Shown here piece by piece: positions 26,711-34,492 of a DNA stretch of 64,000 bases (positions are counted from its first letter, which is position 1; every line of letters starts with the position of its first letter). The stretch is from Synechococcales cyanobacterium C42_A2020_086. GTDB taxonomy: Bacteria > Cyanobacteriota > Cyanobacteriia > Elainellales > Elainellaceae. A program made the translations under genes and the position numbers. A model generated the notes under the pieces. It had not been told where the DNA came from. It saw only the letters and a program-made list of their open reading frames with translations, and made no database searches. Location: positions 310,001-374,000 of the forward strand of contig JACYLU010000015.1 of the NCBI GenBank assembly GCA_015272325.1. The letters run 5' to 3'.

Positions 26711-28238
26711 AGCGCGGTCGTCCCAGCGTCGTGATGTACAGCACCGCTTCATCCATAGGAATGCCCAGCACCTCATTGACCTCATCGTCGAAAAATCCAG
26801 CAATGCCGCTGACGCCCAAGCCGAGCCGAATGGCCGCTAGGTTCAATCGCTGTCCGAGATGCCCTGCATCCATATGCAGATAGCGATACACTCGGTCGCC
26901 ATATTGAGCTACTGCCTTGGCTAAATCGGCGGTATGGAACAGCACCACCGCGGCGTCGCGTCCTAGATTCTGCCCGAGGCAGAGCATGTGCAGCTCCCGC
27001 CGGAAGTTCTTGAAGCGAATTTGCCGCAGTTCCTGGGCTTTGGGCGCGTAGTAGTAGCAGCCTTCTTCCAGTCCATCAACGCCGGATACCGCAATGAAGG
27101 TTTCAATCAGACTAAGGTCGAAATAATCCGGGTTGCGGTCTAGTCCCTGATCGACGTAGTTGTGCGGCTGATAGGTGAAGTCGAGCAGGGCTTTCAGCTC
27201 GTCAAGACTAAGATTGGCACCACTATATGCCCGCGTTGAGCGGCGCTTTAGAATTGTGGTTTCCAGTTCCTTGAGGTGTTCCCCCCAGTCGATGGCTGAA
27301 GTTGCTGTAGGCACCTTGAGGCAGAAAGGAAAGTTGTATTTGTCGGTCTGGGCTGGATGGGTGGTCGGCTCCGTCACCATGTCTTTCAGCAACGGGGGAT
27401 TGGGAATTTCGGGAATGATAGTGGACTGATGCAGGTAAGCCAGCAACTCCCCCTCGGGAATAGCAGGAAAATTGAGCTGGGTTTTTGAAGCTAGGGCCGT
27501 AGGAGCTAACGGCAGATTTTGTCCAATGTCGAGCAGATCGGCCAGTCCAATCACGGTCATGGCGCTTTCCTGGGCAGAATCAAGATAGAGCAGCCGATTC
27601 ACGGCCTCGTCCATGAATCCCCCAATCAAATGGGGACGAAAATCATTAATAGCGCAGGCTAGCTCGATGTTCCCTAGTAAATGCCCGGTATCGAGGAAAA
27701 TACGGCGGTAGGCTCGGTCTTGATAGCGCCATGCCGAGCGGTAGAACACGGCTGTTGTGACGATGGCAAGCTGAACCGCGTCTAGCGCTGGATGCCAAAA
27801 GCAGGCGCTTTGTAGACCCGACCAAACCTCGCTATCCCAGAAGTGAATCAGGGAATGCGATTGCGGCTGATAGCTATACAGACCGGCAGGCAGCAGCGGT
27901 GTCCCGCGGGAAATGAGGTACACTTCGGCAGGATACAGCCCCCCCGCCGAGGGAGCAGCCCGCAGATAAACCGGATCGCCGTTCATCGTCATCATTTTCA
28001 CGGTCAACCCGTAGCTGCAAAACAGCAGACGAGAGAGCCGCTGCCACTCTTGATCAGATTCTGCAACGCTCGGGTCACTCGTGAGATAGGGCTTGAGATC
28101 AAACGCGGAGCCAATTTTATATTCTTTGAAGGGAACGGGCTGTTTTGACCAGTCCAACTCGCGGTTGGATAACGTTTTGGGGTGGTATTTGGTGCGTTCG
28201 TGGTAGTGCTGAGCAATGGAGAGTGAGGGATCTGGCAT
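26709..28238 (-). CDS. SagB/ThcOx family dehydrogenase (double nitroreductase fold)
   Basis: A 509-residue FMN-dependent oxidoreductase made of two nitroreductase-like domains. The first runs from about residue 70 to 250 (SAGGLYPAEVYLISRG). The second starts with RRSTRAYSGANLSLDELKALL near residue 335 and contains DAGHLGQRLNLAAIRLGLGVSGIAGFFDDEVN. In thiazole/oxazole-modified peptide clusters SagB oxidises azolines. Here there is no precursor peptide or cyclodehydratase nearby, so this is probably the free-standing cyanobacterial form of unknown substrate. Confidence 0.88.
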   Translation of the reverse strand: MPDPSLSIAQHYHERTKYHPKTLSNRELDWSKQPVPFKEYKIGSAFDLKPYLTSDPSVAESDQEWQRLSRLLFCSYGLTVKMMTMNGDPVYLRAAPSAGGLYPAEVYLISRGTPLLPAGLYSYQPQSHSLIHFWDSEVWSGLQSACFWHPALDAVQLAIVTTAVFYRSAWRYQDRAYRRIFLDTGHLLGNIELACAINDFRPHLIGGFMDEAVNRLLYLDSAQESAMTVIGLADLLDIGQNLPLAPTALASKTQLNFPAIPEGELLAYLHQSTIIPEIPNPPLLKDMVTEPTTHPAQTDKYNFPFCLKVPTATSAIDWGEHLKELETTILKRRSTRAYSGANLSLDELKALLDFTYQPHNYVDQGLDRNPDYFDLSLIETFIAVSGVDGLEEGCYYYAPKAQELRQIRFKNFRRELHMLCLGQNLGRDAAVVLFHTADLAKAVAQYGDRVYRYLHMDAGHLGQRLNLAAIRLGLGVSGIAGFFDDEVNEVLGIPMDEAVLYITTLGRPR

Positions 28239-28385
28239 AGGTTTTGTGCCGTGCTGCTGCTTTTTTCATCTTGACACTCCATTCCCCAGAATGACCAAGT
28301 GGATCTGGCGGATTTCGGTGCTTCTTGATGCCAGTAACGGTTCTACGAAGAGTTCTACAGAGGATCAAACAGAAGGTGAGGTAGC

Positions 28386-29183
28386 ATGGCAAACTTGGCA
28401 CGACAACCCTGGAGTCGATGGTTCGTCTTTCTAGCCGTGATCTTGGCTTGTGCACTGTCGATTGGCTGGCTGCAATCAATTCGGTTACAAACGCTACAAG
28501 CAGACCGAGAAATGGTTTCTGTAGACGAAATTCGTCGCGCGACTGCTGCCGAACGGACTCGACTGTCGCTGCTGCGGCAGCTCCCTGCCTTCGGGTTTGA
28601 TAATGTGGTGGCTGACTGGACCTTCCTCAATTTTGTGCAGTACTTCGGCGATGATGTTGCCCGCCGCAAAACTGACTATACTCTCAGTCCTGAGTTTTTT
28701 GAGGTGATTCTGGCTCGCGACCCCTATTTTCTGGAGGTTTATCCGTTTCTGTCAACGAGCACCTCGATCTACGCCGGGATGCCTGATCGAGCAGTAGCAC
28801 TGATGCAGCGGGCGTTGCAGTCGCTCAAGCCAAATGTGCCGCCGCGATCCTATTTTGCCTGGCGTCAGCTTGGCATTGATCAATTGCTGTTTCTAGGTGA
28901 TGCTCCCGCTGCCCAGCGCTCCTTTGAAACTGCCGCTCAATGGGCTAGCCAATCGTCTCTGCCCGAGAGCCAGCACGTGGCGGAGGTGTCTGAGCAAACG
29001 GCTCGCTTTTTGGCAGACAATCCCAACAGCAAAACCGCTCAGATTTCAGCGTGGGTAATGGTGCTGAATAGCGCCCCGGATGATCGCACTCGGCAAACGG
29101 CGATTCAGCAAATTACAGCGTTGGGCGGCAACATTGCCGAAAACCCAGATGGAACCGTGACGGTGCAACCCCCAGCGGAATAG
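28386..29183 (+). CDS. Membrane-anchored TPR-like conserved protein
   Basis: A 265-residue protein with one N-terminal membrane anchor (about 13-31), followed by helical repeats that look like divergent tetratricopeptide units: SPEFFEVILARDPYFLEVYPFLS, DRAVALMQRALQSLKP, and AQRSFETAAQWASQ. The soluble part faces the periplasm or lumen if the positive-inside rule holds. I recognise it as a type widespread in cyanobacteria, but no function is known. The spacer before it carries an imperfect 12-base duplication (28340-28363). ndhO follows downstream after about 240 bases. Confidence 0.75.
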   Translation: MANLARQPWSRWFVFLAVILACALSIGWLQSIRLQTLQADREMVSVDEIRRATAAERTRLSLLRQLPAFGFDNVVADWTFLNFVQYFGDDVARRKTDYTLSPEFFEVILARDPYFLEVYPFLSTSTSIYAGMPDRAVALMQRALQSLKPNVPPRSYFAWRQLGIDQLLFLGDAPAAQRSFETAAQWASQSSLPESQHVAEVSEQTARFLADNPNSKTAQISAWVMVLNSAPDDRTRQTAIQQITALGGNIAENPDGTVTVQPPAE

Positions 29184-29253
29184 GTCCCTCAGTTCCCCCT
29201 GTGGACTACATCTCACTGCGCAGTCAAACAGGACAATCAACATCCTCAATACT

Positions 29254-29289
29254 TTTACCTAGGAAGAACTCTTTACCTAAGAAGAACTG
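29254..29289. repeat. 18-nt tandem duplication upstream of ndhO
   Basis: TTTACCTAGGAAGAACTC (29254-29271) is followed by TTTACCTAAGAAGAACTG (29272-29289), 16 of 18 identical. A further GGTTCAAG direct repeat lies at 29302-29321. The region is the leader or promoter of ndhO. Confidence 0.9.
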
Positions 29290-29425
29290 CAGGGACCATC
29301 TGGTTCAAGATTGGGTTCAAGAAAAGACTCCCAGTTCCCAGAATTCGCTAAGATGAACGATGAGCACGCGAGTCCTACACGGTTATATCCACCTCAAACC
29401 ATACCAAAAACATACAAAGTACACT

Positions 29426-29641
29426 ATGACAGTCAAGAAGGGAGATTTGGTTCGTGCCGTTCGCGAGAAGCTAGAAAACAGCCTGGAAGCTCAGGCTAGC
29501 GATCCTCGCTTCCCCCCGTATATCTATGAGACGAAAGGGGAAGTTGTGGATGCCAAAGGCGATTATGTTCTTGTGAAATTTGGCTATGTGCCGACGCCCA
29601 ACTTTTGGCTGCGTGCCGATCAGTTAGAAAAGGTTGGTTAA
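29426..29641 (+). CDS. ndhO: NAD(P)H-quinone oxidoreductase subunit O
   Basis: Small peripheral subunit of the cyanobacterial/chloroplast NDH-1 complex, which carries out cyclic electron flow and respiration. The 71-residue protein begins [12 protein letters not shown] and contains [11 protein letters not shown] and [17 protein letters not shown], which are diagnostic. The ATG at 29426 gives the usual size; an in-frame start 66 bases upstream would add an unconserved stretch. ndhN, another oxygenic-photosynthesis-specific subunit, is encoded about 8.5 kb away in this window. mdh lies next on the same strand. Confidence 0.95.
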   Translation: MTVKKGDLVRAVREKLENSLEAQASDPRFPPYIYETKGEVVDAKGDYVLVKFGYVPTPNFWLRADQLEKVG

Positions 29642-29723
29642 CTTTTAGCCCAATCGCGGAATTTCCTAGGCACAATCGAAGCAGAGCAGTGTGTCTGCTG
29701 GTCACTGCTTGGTTCTGGTCGCA

Positions 29724-30689
29724 ATGGATTCCCTGATTATGGCTCCTTTGGCTTGTCGCCCTACGCGCGTTTCGATTATTGGTGCTGGCAATGTTGGTGC
29801 CACGCTGGCTCAGCGCATCTCTGAGAAAGACCTAGCCGATGTTGTGCTCCTGGATGTGGTGGCAGGTCGCCCCCAAGGGGTAGCACTGGACCTGATGCAA
29901 GCTCGCGGTATTGAGGGGCATGATCGCTTTATTACTGGCACTACCGATTACGCTGTGACGGCGAATTCAGATGTGGTCGTGATTACAGCAGGTCTGCCTC
30001 GGCGGCCGGGCATGTCGCGCGACGATCTAATCAAAACCAACGCCGAGATTGTGGCATCGGCGACTCAGAAAGCGATGACTTATTCGCCCGATGCGGTGCT
30101 AGTGGTGGTCACCAATCCTCTTGATGTCATGACCTATATTGCCTGGAAAGTCAGCGGCTTGCCACCGCGGCAGGTGATGGGAATGGCAGGCATCCTGGAT
30201 TCGACTCGCTTTCAAACGTTTATTGCACTAGAGCTTGGCGTGTCCACAGCCGATGTACGGGCTATGGTGTTGGGCAGCCACGGGGAACTGATGGTGCCCT
30301 TGCCGCGCTATTCCTCAGTAGGTGGCATTCCCATCACAGAACTGCTGGACGAAGCCACCATTGCTCGACTGGTAGAACGCACCCGTTATGGTGGCGCTGA
30401 AATTGTTGATTTGATGAAAACCGGCGGGGCATACTACGCTCCGGCATCCTCTACCTGCATCATGGTCGAGGCGATCCTGCTGAACCGGCGGCGCTTGCTG
30501 CCCATTGCCTCTTATCTGCAAGGCGAATATGGGCTGAATGATGTTTTTATCGGCGTTCCGGCTTGGTTGGGCTGTAGCGGCATTGAGCAAGTCCTAGAGC
30601 TGGAGCTGACCCCAGCTGAGCAGAGCGCGTTGACGGCATCGGCGGAATCTGTGCGGCAGAATGTCAAAACAGCACTGTCCTTGATTTGA
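29724..30689 (+). CDS. mdh: Malate dehydrogenase
   Basis: NAD-dependent enzyme interconverting malate and oxaloacetate. It belongs to the LDH-like MDH group: Rossmann motif IIGAGNVGATLAQRI, substrate arginines in GLPRRPGMSRDDL, the NPLDVMTY block, and catalytic His in LGSHGELMVPL. The ATG at 29724 gives 321 residues; a GTG 33 bases upstream and an ATG at 29739 are alternatives. A weak terminator-like hairpin (30700-30713) follows the stop codon, then the promoter of the next small gene. Confidence 0.93.
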   Translation: MDSLIMAPLACRPTRVSIIGAGNVGATLAQRISEKDLADVVLLDVVAGRPQGVALDLMQARGIEGHDRFITGTTDYAVTANSDVVVITAGLPRRPGMSRDDLIKTNAEIVASATQKAMTYSPDAVLVVVTNPLDVMTYIAWKVSGLPPRQVMGMAGILDSTRFQTFIALELGVSTADVRAMVLGSHGELMVPLPRYSSVGGIPITELLDEATIARLVERTRYGGAEIVDLMKTGGAYYAPASSTCIMVEAILLNRRRLLPIASYLQGEYGLNDVFIGVPAWLGCSGIEQVLELELTPAEQSALTASAESVRQNVKTALSLI

Positions 30690-30699
30690 ACTTGTGTCT

Positions 30700-30715
30700 A
30701 CCCCGACCGGGGTTT
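30700..30715 (+). terminator. Short hairpin after mdh
   Basis: ACCCC (30700-30704) pairs with GGGGT (30709-30713) around GACC, then TT follows. The stem is only five pairs and the T-run is short, so it is a weak terminator candidate. Confidence 0.35.
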
Positions 30716-30742
30716 GACAAAAGGCAAGTTGCGCCAATACTT
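30714..30742 (+). promoter_or_regulatory. Candidate promoter P1 for the 46-residue protein gene
   Basis: A perfect -35 box TTGACA (30714-30719) is followed after 17 bases by AATACT (30737-30742), four of six matching TATAAT. Confidence 0.45.
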
Positions 30743-30823
30743 GCGACCAGAGATGGAATTCTTTTCTCTCCGGGTATGGATTTTGGGTGGGAACCCCTCT
30801 TCCGGAAATCAACCTTGAACGTC

Positions 30824-30851
30824 TTGATCATTTCTGCCAATTGGTTATGAT
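30824..30851 (+). promoter_or_regulatory. Candidate promoter P2 for the 46-residue protein gene
   Basis: TTGATC (30824-30829) and TATGAT (30846-30851) are spaced by 16 bases, close to the sigma-70 consensus. Transcription would start about 80 bases before the ATG at 30941. Confidence 0.5.
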
Positions 30852-30940
30852 GAAATGGTAAAGTTGTACACAAGCATTGCTGGATCAGTGCTCTCTGGTT
30901 TGGCAAAGTTCCAGGCTAAGACGAAGGAGCTGCTCGATTA

Positions 30941-31081
30941 ATGGAATACATCGAAAAACTGCTGGAAAAGCTAAAGGAGTGGGCTGGTAAGTTGATAGAA
31001 GCGCTCCTGGGTCCAGAAGCGCAGCCTGAACCAGAACCGATTCCGATCCCAGTTCGAGATCCCGAGCGACGTCGTCGGTAG
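30941..31081 (+). CDS. 46-residue protein with amphipathic helix and Pro-rich, basic tail
   Basis: A short open frame starting MEYIEKLLEKLKEW. Residues 1-23 form a clear amphipathic helix (hydrophobic positions 4, 7, 8, 11, 14, 18, 22). An alternating Pro/Glu and Pro/Ile stretch (30-38) follows, and the tail is strongly basic (RDPERRRR). AAGGAG lies 11 bases before the ATG. It is framed by two promoter candidates and, about 180 bases downstream, a good terminator, so it seems to be its own transcription unit. I recall similar very small proteins in other cyanobacteria but know no function. A membrane-surface or protein-docking role is a guess. Confidence 0.75.
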   Translation: MEYIEKLLEKLKEWAGKLIEALLGPEAQPEPEPIPIPVRDPERRRR

Positions 31082-31261
31082 ATTTTTGATGGAGCTTCAA
31101 TCTGTTGGATCGTAATTGTTTACAAGTTCTTTAATGTCTTGTAGCGATTTGCTGTTGAACAAGCGACATAAGCTGGATTAACAGTGAAGCTTGAGTTTGC
31201 GGTGCTAACTAGGAACGGTTCAGCCGTTCTGTAACGTAAAACTTATGAATATGCAAAGATG

Positions 31262-31293
31262 AAGGGCGTTGTCTCAGCGCCCTTGCTTTTTTT
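31262..31293 (+). terminator. Rho-independent terminator of the 46-residue gene unit
   Basis: AAGGGCG (31262-31268) pairs with CGCCCTT (31278-31284) and is followed by seven T at 31287-31293. It separates the small gene from aroQ. Confidence 0.8.
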
Positions 31294-31324
31294 GGCTGTA
31301 ATTTACGCTGTGATTTACACAGTA

Positions 31325-31348
31325 AATTCCGACAAGAATTCCGACAAG
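31325..31348. repeat. Perfect 12-nt tandem duplication
   Basis: AATTCCGACAAG occurs twice back to back (31325-31336, 31337-31348). Directly before it, CTGTAATTTACG and CTGTGATTTACA form another tandem pair (31296-31319, 10/12 identical). Confidence 0.95.
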
Positions 31349-31497
31349 ACATTTGCATGCTGTTGAACTCTGGTGAAAAGTGCCAGAGAAACACATGCAA
31401 TTTGTGTCTGAGACGTTAATAAAACCGATCCCCATTGGGCAGTTGCTTGTCGTTTGGTGATGCGGTTGAGCTGCCTGAATTGATTCGTACTTGTTGT

Positions 31498-31953
31498 ATG
31501 GGAGAAACAGCCGTGCTGAGTATTTTGGTTCTCCACGGACCCAACTTAAATTTATTAGGCAAACGCGAGCCAGGAGTGTACGGCACTACAACCCTAGACG
31601 ACATTAATGCCATGCTGGTGCAGCAAGCTCAAGAGCTACAAGTTCAAATTACAGCGCTGCAGTCCAACCACGAAGGGGCGCTGATTGATGCGATTCATGC
31701 AGCATTGGGACAGCACCACGGCCTTGTGATCAATCCTGGTGCCTATACCCATACCAGCGTAGCGATTCGAGATGCGATTGCTGCCGTTGAGCTGCCAACA
31801 GTTGAGGTGCACCTCAGCAACGTCTATCGGCGGGAAGCCTTTCGCCATCACTCCTACATTGCTCCGGTGGCGATTGGGCAGATCAGCGGCTTTGGAGCCA
31901 ACAGCTATCGGTTGGGGCTGCAGGCCTTGGTGGAGCATCTGCGGCAAAGCTAA
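31498..31953 (+). CDS. aroQ: 3-dehydroquinate dehydratase, type II
   Basis: Third step of the shikimate pathway. The 151-residue type II enzyme shows the opening motif [20 protein letters not shown] (active-site Tyr in VYG), the quinate-binding NPGAYTHTS, and [18 protein letters not shown] with the catalytic His. The ATG at 31498 is chosen because it gives the usual length; an in-frame ATG-like start further upstream would add an unconserved segment, and a GTG at 31513 is also possible. larE follows about 110 bases later in the same direction. Confidence 0.95.
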   Translation: MGETAVLSILVLHGPNLNLLGKREPGVYGTTTLDDINAMLVQQAQELQVQITALQSNHEGALIDAIHAALGQHHGLVINPGAYTHTSVAIRDAIAAVELPTVEVHLSNVYRREAFRHHSYIAPVAIGQISGFGANSYRLGLQALVEHLRQS

Positions 31954-32061
31954 GTTAGAGCCATATCATGACCGACAGCGAGGTTACACTCCCAGAGGTC
32001 GCCCGATTTTCGCTAGCCTAGACGTAACCCCATCCGTATGGGTTGCTACCGAACCGAAGCC

Positions 32062-32907
32062 ATGAGTGAAACGATTTCAACCCAACTGAGTGAAAAATTA
32101 GAAACTCTGAAAGCCCTGTTCGCCGAGATGGACCGAGCCTTGATCGCCTATTCCGGCGGTATTGATAGCACGCTGGTGGCCAAAATCGCCTTTGATGTCT
32201 TGGGGGATCGCGCCTTGGCGGTGACGGCAGAATCGCCGTCGTTGCTACCGGAAGACTTAGAGGATGCTCGGGTGCAGGCAGCTGAAATTGGCATTGCCCA
32301 TGAAATTGTGCAAACTCACGAGATGGAGAATCCGAACTACACCGCCAATCCGGTGAACCGCTGCTACTTCTGCAAGAGCGAGCTGCACGATACGCTGAAA
32401 CCGCTAGCTCTAGAGCGGGGCTATCCCTATGTAGTGGATGGAGTCAATGCCGATGACCTGTCCGACTATCGTCCGGGAATTCAGGCGGCAAAAGAACGCG
32501 GTGCTCGCTCGCCCCTGGCAGAGGCGCAAGTCTCTAAGCTGGAAGTGCGCGAGTTGGCTAAATGGCTGGGGCTGCCCTGGTGGGATAAGCCGGCTCAGCC
32601 GTGCCTCAGCTCGCGGTTTCCCTACGGCGAGGAGATTACCATCAGCAAGCTACGGCGCGTTGGGCGGGCAGAGCGCTATCTGCGGCATCTAGGACTGAAG
32701 AATTTGCGCGTTCGCTCAGAAGGCGATACAGCCCGGATCGAGCTGCCGCCAGATCAAATCAAGGAGTTTGTAAGGACTACGGATTTACCGGCTCTCGTGA
32801 CGGCACTGCAATCCTACGGCTTTCTCTATGTCACTCTGGATCTGGAAGGCTACCGCAGCGGTAAACTGAACCAGGTGTTACCGCTCGCCGCCTTGCAGTC
32901 TAGCTAG
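32062..32907 (+). CDS. larE: ATP-dependent sacrificial sulfur transferase LarE
   Basis: LarE builds the dithiolate of the nickel-pincer cofactor by donating its own sulfur; some homologues work in other thiolation reactions. The 281-residue protein shows the PP-loop SGGIDST, the block NRCYFCKSELHDTL with two cysteines, and PCLSSRFPYGEEIT. The start at 32062 is preferred over an ATG eight codons earlier because LarE proteins start at this point. No larB, larC or lactate racemase is in the window, so its partner enzyme is not visible. glyA follows on the same strand. Confidence 0.9.
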   Translation: MSETISTQLSEKLETLKALFAEMDRALIAYSGGIDSTLVAKIAFDVLGDRALAVTAESPSLLPEDLEDARVQAAEIGIAHEIVQTHEMENPNYTANPVNRCYFCKSELHDTLKPLALERGYPYVVDGVNADDLSDYRPGIQAAKERGARSPLAEAQVSKLEVRELAKWLGLPWWDKPAQPCLSSRFPYGEEITISKLRRVGRAERYLRHLGLKNLRVRSEGDTARIELPPDQIKEFVRTTDLPALVTALQSYGFLYVTLDLEGYRSGKLNQVLPLAALQSS

Positions 32908-33015
32908 ACACCGCTTCTGTGAATCTGCGGAGGCAAGTTAATATAGATGGTCTGGGTTTGGTATAAATGAAGCCGTTGTTTCAGTCGCGTTTTGAACACA
33001 GGCTGGTGAAATCGG

Positions 33016-33033
33016 CTCCGGTATCTCCGGTAT
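33016..33033. repeat. Perfect 9-nt tandem duplication upstream of glyA
   Basis: CTCCGGTAT is present twice in tandem (33016-33024, 33025-33033). It lies about 50 bases before the glyA GTG, in the stretch that would otherwise be read as an unconserved N-terminal extension. Confidence 0.9.
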
Positions 33034-33083
33034 TGAGTCCCTCTTTAGCAACTGATTCTTTCGTTCTTCATTGGAGTGTATTT

Positions 33084-34367
33084 GTGACTGAAACCAACTT
33101 GGATATCCTGGCAAAAACCGATCCAGCCATCGCGGACATCATTCAACGAGAACTCCAGCGTCAGCAGGATCATCTGGAACTCATTGCCAGCGAAAACTTT
33201 ACTTCACCGGCGGTGATGGCGGCTCAAGGCTCGGTGCTGACGAACAAGTACGCCGAGGGGCTGCCCAATAAGCGCTACTACGGCGGCTGCGAGTTTGTCG
33301 ATCAAGCCGAGCAGTTGGCCATTGACCGGGCCAAGGAACTGTTTGGCGCTGCCCATGCCAACGTGCAGCCACACTCGGGGGCCCAAGCTAACTTTGCCGT
33401 GTTCCTGACGCTGCTGGAGCCGGGCGATACCTTCATGGGCATGGACCTATCCCACGGGGGGCACCTCACCCACGGCTCGCCGGTGAACGTCTCGGGCAAA
33501 TGGTTCAAAGCCTGCCACTACGGCGTTAGCCAAACCACTGAGCAGCTCGATTACGACCAAATCCGGGAGCTGGCGCTGCAGCACCGCCCAAAGCTGATTA
33601 TTTGCGGCTATTCAGCCTATCCCCGCACGATTCACTTCGACAAGTTTCGTGCCATTGCTGATGAGATTGGTGCCTATTTGATGGCGGATATCGCCCACAT
33701 TGCTGGCTTGGTGGCAACAGGGCATCATCCCAATCCCATCCCCTACTGTGATGTGGTCACAACAACGACTCACAAAACGCTGCGCGGTCCTCGGGGGGGC
33801 TTGATCTTGACCCGCGATCCGGAGCTGGGCAAAAAGCTAGACAAGTCCGTATTTCCTGGATCGCAAGGCGGCCCACTGGAGCATGTCATCGCGGCCAAGG
33901 CGGTGGCCTTTGGCGAAGCTCTGAAGCCTGAGTTCAAGACCTATTCAGCGCAAGTGATTGCCAACGCTCAGGCTATGGCGGCGCAGCTTCAGAATCGCGG
34001 CTGCAAGATCGTCTCTGGCGGCACCGAGAACCATCTACTGCTGATGGATCTGCGCTCGATTGGTATGACGGGCAAGGTGGCCGATCAGCTGGTTAGCGGT
34101 GTCAATATTACCGCCAACAAAAACACCGTCCCGTTTGACCCGGAATCGCCCTTTGTCACTAGCGGCTTGCGCTTGGGTTCGCCGGCCATGACAACGCGCG
34201 GCATGGGTACAGCCGAATTCACAGAGATTGCCAACATTATTGCCGATCGCTTGCTCAATCCCGATGACGAAGCGGTAGCAGACCAGTGCCGTCAGCGCGT
34301 AGCCTCTTTGTGCAGTCGCTTCCCGCTCTATCCGCACCTGCAAGCCCCCATGCCGGCATTGGTCTAA
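33084..34367 (+). CDS. glyA: Serine hydroxymethyltransferase
   Basis: PLP enzyme that converts serine and tetrahydrofolate to glycine and methylene-tetrahydrofolate; it feeds one-carbon metabolism and, in phototrophs, photorespiration. Motifs: [35 protein letters not shown], and the PLP lysine in [15 protein letters not shown] use the GTG at 33084, which gives the standard 427 residues. An in-frame ATG 117 bases earlier would add a tail covering a tandem duplication and lacking family similarity. A strong bidirectional terminator follows before the convergent ycf45. Confidence 0.95.
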   Translation: MTETNLDILAKTDPAIADIIQRELQRQQDHLELIASENFTSPAVMAAQGSVLTNKYAEGLPNKRYYGGCEFVDQAEQLAIDRAKELFGAAHANVQPHSGAQANFAVFLTLLEPGDTFMGMDLSHGGHLTHGSPVNVSGKWFKACHYGVSQTTEQLDYDQIRELALQHRPKLIICGYSAYPRTIHFDKFRAIADEIGAYLMADIAHIAGLVATGHHPNPIPYCDVVTTTTHKTLRGPRGGLILTRDPELGKKLDKSVFPGSQGGPLEHVIAAKAVAFGEALKPEFKTYSAQVIANAQAMAAQLQNRGCKIVSGGTENHLLLMDLRSIGMTGKVADQLVSGVNITANKNTVPFDPESPFVTSGLRLGSPAMTTRGMGTAEFTEIANIIADRLLNPDDEAVADQCRQRVASLCSRFPLYPHLQAPMPALV

Positions 34368-34397
34368 GACGAACGGTTGAACCGAGGACTCCTCCGA

Positions 34398-34423
34398 AAA
34401 CGTACAAAAAAAACGTACAAAAA
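34398..34423. repeat. Perfect 13-nt tandem duplication
   Basis: AAACGTACAAAAA occurs twice in tandem (34398-34410, 34411-34423) between the glyA stop and its terminator. On the other strand its second copy gives the T-run used by the opposite transcript. Confidence 0.95.
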
Positions 34424-34424
34424 C

Positions 34425-34461
34425 AAGGGATGAGGCAGTTTGTGAGGCTTCATCCCTTTTT
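34425..34461. terminator. Bidirectional terminator between glyA and ycf45
   Basis: A 12-pair stem (34425-34436 with 34447-34458, one G-U) closes a ten-base loop. T bases follow on the plus strand (34457-34461), and an A-rich stretch precedes it, which is T-rich on the minus strand. It sits between the converging ends of glyA and ycf45. Confidence 0.85.
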
Positions 34462-34492
34462 GCTTGGCTCGTTCTTAGACTCGACGCTGCCG

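Larger units (their letters stand above)
31082..31497. other. 416-base spacer with terminator and tandem repeats
   Basis: Holds the 3' UTR and terminator of the 46-residue gene, a six-pair hairpin at 31213-31229 with no T-run, and then two tandem duplications (31296-31319 and 31325-31348) in the region before aroQ. No tRNA or protein gene was recognised. Confidence 0.6.

Noticed and set aside
26709-28238. Thiazole/oxazole-modified peptide cluster around the SagB-like gene
   Set aside because: No YcaO cyclodehydratase, precursor peptide, protease or transporter is encoded within several kilobases on either side.
32967-33083. In-frame N-terminal extension of glyA
   Set aside because: Not found in SHMT proteins of normal 427-residue length and interrupted by a 9-base tandem duplication, so I treat it as leader.
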